A stretch of 64,000 bases of DNA. It comes from an uncultured Verrucomicrobiota bacterium (GTDB taxonomy: Bacteria; Verrucomicrobiota; Kiritimatiellia; CAIVKH01). The notes below the pieces were generated by a model, which saw only the letters and a program-made list of their open reading frames with translations, had not been told where the DNA came from and did no database searches. Positions within the stretch are counted from its first letter, which is position 1. Each line of letters opens with the position of its first letter. Below are positions 62,291-64,000 of this stretch, piece after piece. The position numbers and the translations under genes are program-made. The DNA is taken from NCBI GenBank assembly GCA_937996795.1, contig CALKUH010000047.1:45127-109126 (forward strand), read 5' to 3'.

Positions 62291-63492
62291 CAGAGCCCGA
62301 CAGCCTTGGCCATTTCGGGCCATACGGCGGGATGTACGTGCCGGAGACCCTGATGTCTCCGCTGCAGGACCTTATTGCTGAGTATGCGCGCGTCCGCCGC
62401 GATCCCGCGTTCAAGCGCGAGTTGAATGCCTACCTGCGCGACTTTGTCGGACGCCCGACGCCGCTCTACCACGCGCAACGCCTCTCCGCGGAGGTGGGCG
62501 CGAAGGTGTACCTGAAACGAGAGGACCTCTGCCACACCGGCGCGCACAAGATCAACAACTCGCTCGGCCAGGTCCTGCTCGCCCGGCGGATGGGGAAGAA
62601 ACGGATCATCGCGGAAACCGGCGCGGGCCAGCACGGCGTCGCCACGGCCACGGTGTCGGCGATGTTCGGCATGTCCTGCGTGATCTACATGGGCGCGGTG
62701 GACATGGAGCGCCAGGCCCTGAACGTTTCGCGCATGCGGCGCCTCGGCGCCACGGTGGTGCCGGTGACGGCGGGCCAGAAAACGCTGAAGGAGGCGATCA
62801 GCGAGGCGATGCGCGACTGGGTGACGAATGTGCGCACCACGCACTACATTCTCGGGTCCGCGCTCGGCGCCCATCCGTATCCGATGATGGTGCGTGATTT
62901 CCAGAGTGTGATCGGACGGGAGGCGCGCCGGCAGATCCTCGCGAAGGAAGGCCGACTGCCCACGCACGTCGTCGCCTGTGTCGGCGGCGGCAGCAATGCG
63001 ATCGGCATTTTTTATCCGTTCATTCGTGATACGCGCGTGCGGTTGATCGGCGTGGAAGCGGGGGGTGAGGTTATCCGCCCCGGCCGCCATGCCGCGCGCT
63101 TCGCCGGCGGGCGCGTGGGCATTTTGCAGGGCACCCGGACGTATGTCTTGCAGGACGCCGACGGGCAGATCCAGCTCACGCATTCGGTGAGCGCGGGGCT
63201 CGACTATGCCGCCATCGGGCCCGAGCATGCGTTGTTGCGCGAGTTGAAACGCGCGGAGTACCACCACGCGAGCGACGCCGAGGCGATGAAGGGCGTGAAT
63301 GCGCTGTGCCGTCTCGAGGGCATCCTGCCGGCGCTGGAGACGGCGCACGCGGTGGCGTACGTGCTCAAGACGAGGAAGCAGTTCAAGCCGCGCGACCTCG
63401 TCGTCATCAACATCTCGGGTCGCGGCGACAAGGACGTCCAGCAGATGGAGGCGTGGGATGCCGCGCAAGCGGCCCAGGGGAGTGGGGGATGA
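62275..63492 (+). CDS. trpB: Tryptophan synthase beta subunit TrpB
   Basis: PLP-dependent TrpB (405 residues), which makes tryptophan from indole and serine. The PLP lysine is Lys92 in [16 protein letters not shown], and [27 protein letters not shown] and [16 protein letters not shown] are conserved. [13 protein letters not shown] closes it. The N-terminus [19 protein letters not shown] marks the classical (TrpB1) type, which normally pairs with TrpA; trpA is not the next gene, because yicC follows (overlap ATGA at 63489). Confidence 0.97.
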   Translation: MPRGITEPDSLGHFGPYGGMYVPETLMSPLQDLIAEYARVRRDPAFKRELNAYLRDFVGRPTPLYHAQRLSAEVGAKVYLKREDLCHTGAHKINNSLGQVLLARRMGKKRIIAETGAGQHGVATATVSAMFGMSCVIYMGAVDMERQALNVSRMRRLGATVVPVTAGQKTLKEAISEAMRDWVTNVRTTHYILGSALGAHPYPMMVRDFQSVIGREARRQILAKEGRLPTHVVACVGGGSNAIGIFYPFIRDTRVRLIGVEAGGEVIRPGRHAARFAGGRVGILQGTRTYVLQDADGQIQLTHSVSAGLDYAAIGPEHALLRELKRAEYHHASDAEAMKGVNALCRLEGILPALETAHAVAYVLKTRKQFKPRDLVVINISGRGDKDVQQMEAWDAAQAAQGSGG

Positions 63493-64000
63493 GTGTGCGC
63501 AGCATGACGGGCTATGGGCGGGCCTCCCTCCAGCAGGGCGGATTGCGCGTCGAGGTCGAGATCAGCTCCGTCAACCGCAAGCAACTGGACATCGCGCTTT
63601 CCCTGCCGCGCGCGCTGAACCGTCTCGAAGCGCGCATCCACGAGGAAATCGCGCGCGTGCTCTCCCGGGGCCGCATTTCGGTCGACATCTCCGTGCGCCG
63701 GAGCGGCGCCCAGGCGCACGACCGGGTTCGCCTGAACGAGGGGCTCGCGCGCGCGTATGTGACTGCGCTGCGTCCCGCGGGCCGTCGCCTGGGCCTCGCC
63801 GATGATCTGCGCCTTTCCCACCTGCTCGCGTTGCCCGGCCTGCTTCATGTCGAGGCGGCCGAGGAGGACGCCGAGCGTGTGTGGCCGCCGCTGCAACAGG
63901 CGCTCCAGCGCGCGCTGGGCAAACTTGACCAGATGCGCCGCCGCGAGGGCGCCGCGCTGGCCCGCGATTTGAACGCGCGGATTGGATTGATGGAGCGAAT
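63489..64000 (+). CDS. yicC: YicC-family endoribonuclease (3' end cut by window edge)
   Basis: The first 170 codons of a YicC protein. It opens [41 protein letters not shown], the hallmark SMTGYGRA...E-x-x-S-x-N-x-K region, then [21 protein letters not shown]. No stop appears before the window edge. The family is an RNA-cleaving quality-control factor in E. coli and B. subtilis. The ATG at 63489 overlaps the trpB stop; yicC often precedes gmk and rpoZ, so those may follow outside the window. Confidence 0.9.
   Translation, partial: MSVRSMTGYGRASLQQGGLRVEVEISSVNRKQLDIALSLPRALNRLEARIHEEIARVLSRGRISVDISVRRSGAQAHDRVRLNEGLARAYVTALRPAGRRLGLADDLRLSHLLALPGLLHVEAAEEDAERVWPPLQQALQRALGKLDQMRRREGAALARDLNARIGLMER

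Overview
The window is a GC-rich, gene-dense bacterial chromosome segment of about 64 kb with 64 recognisable protein genes (the first and last cut by the window edges), two tRNA genes and one riboswitch. Gene content suggests a Gram-negative-type (diderm) member of the PVC superphylum, most likely Kiritimatiellota or a close Verrucomicrobiota relative. The reasons are an LptF/G permease and ExbB/ExbD, a sulfatase, an L-fucose isomerase / alpha-L-fucosidase locus, and a 180-residue protein at 36250 that I recall only from PVC genomes. The lineage call is inference; there is no rRNA in the window. No phage, IS element, CRISPR array or plasmid function was seen, so this is mainly core chromosome.

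Layout. 1-3341: the end of an unidentified gene, then gatCAB. 3382-9956: a type IV pilus / type II secretion-like motor operon (PilB-type ATPase, PilT, second PilB-type ATPase, PilC, degenerate pseudopilin). 10441-16916: an SUF iron-sulfur operon headed by an Rrf2 regulator. 16931-18291: two minus-strand genes (deoxyribosyltransferase-like, TPR lipoprotein-like/secreted). 18355-23425: an FMN-riboswitch operon ribBA-ribH-nusB-ftsY-ribD-ribE. 23429-25408: rmuC and a universal stress protein on the minus strand. 25532-33310: ftsK, a RodZ-like protein, pgsA, exbB, exbD, a large TPR protein and yqgE, all plus strand and tightly packed. 33315-36136: a GT-C glycosyltransferase and a UbiA-family phosphoribosyltransferase-like enzyme, minus strand. 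36250-38904: PVC-conserved protein, tRNA-Gly, sulfatase, GIY-YIG protein with REP-like palindromes, tRNA-Val and a paired repeat. 38905-40351: folE and a SAM hydrolase. 40455-45015: ilvB-ilvN-leuC-leuD. 45040-48439: YprB-like nuclease, a catalytically degenerate hydroxyacid dehydrogenase and a glycosidase-like protein. 48447-52477: fucI, AraC regulator, GH29 fucosidase. 52622-54646: folD and an Lpt permease. 54654-57752 (minus): ArnT-like transferase, FtsB/DivIC-like protein, enolase. 57855-59612 (minus): ECF sigma factor, putative anti-sigma and a charged secreted protein. 59781-64000: prfB with a programmed +1 frameshift, trpC-trpF-trpB and the start of yicC.

Most genes within a cluster overlap by ATGA or GTGA, which points to translational coupling. 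The most interesting items are: the same pair of 19-20 bp repeats at exactly 31 bp spacing in two distant intergenic sites; nusB and ftsY placed under an FMN riboswitch; a D-2-hydroxyacid dehydrogenase that has lost both its catalytic arginine and histidine; a GIY-YIG gene next to REP-like hairpins; and a DPPR-synthase-like / GT-C pair.
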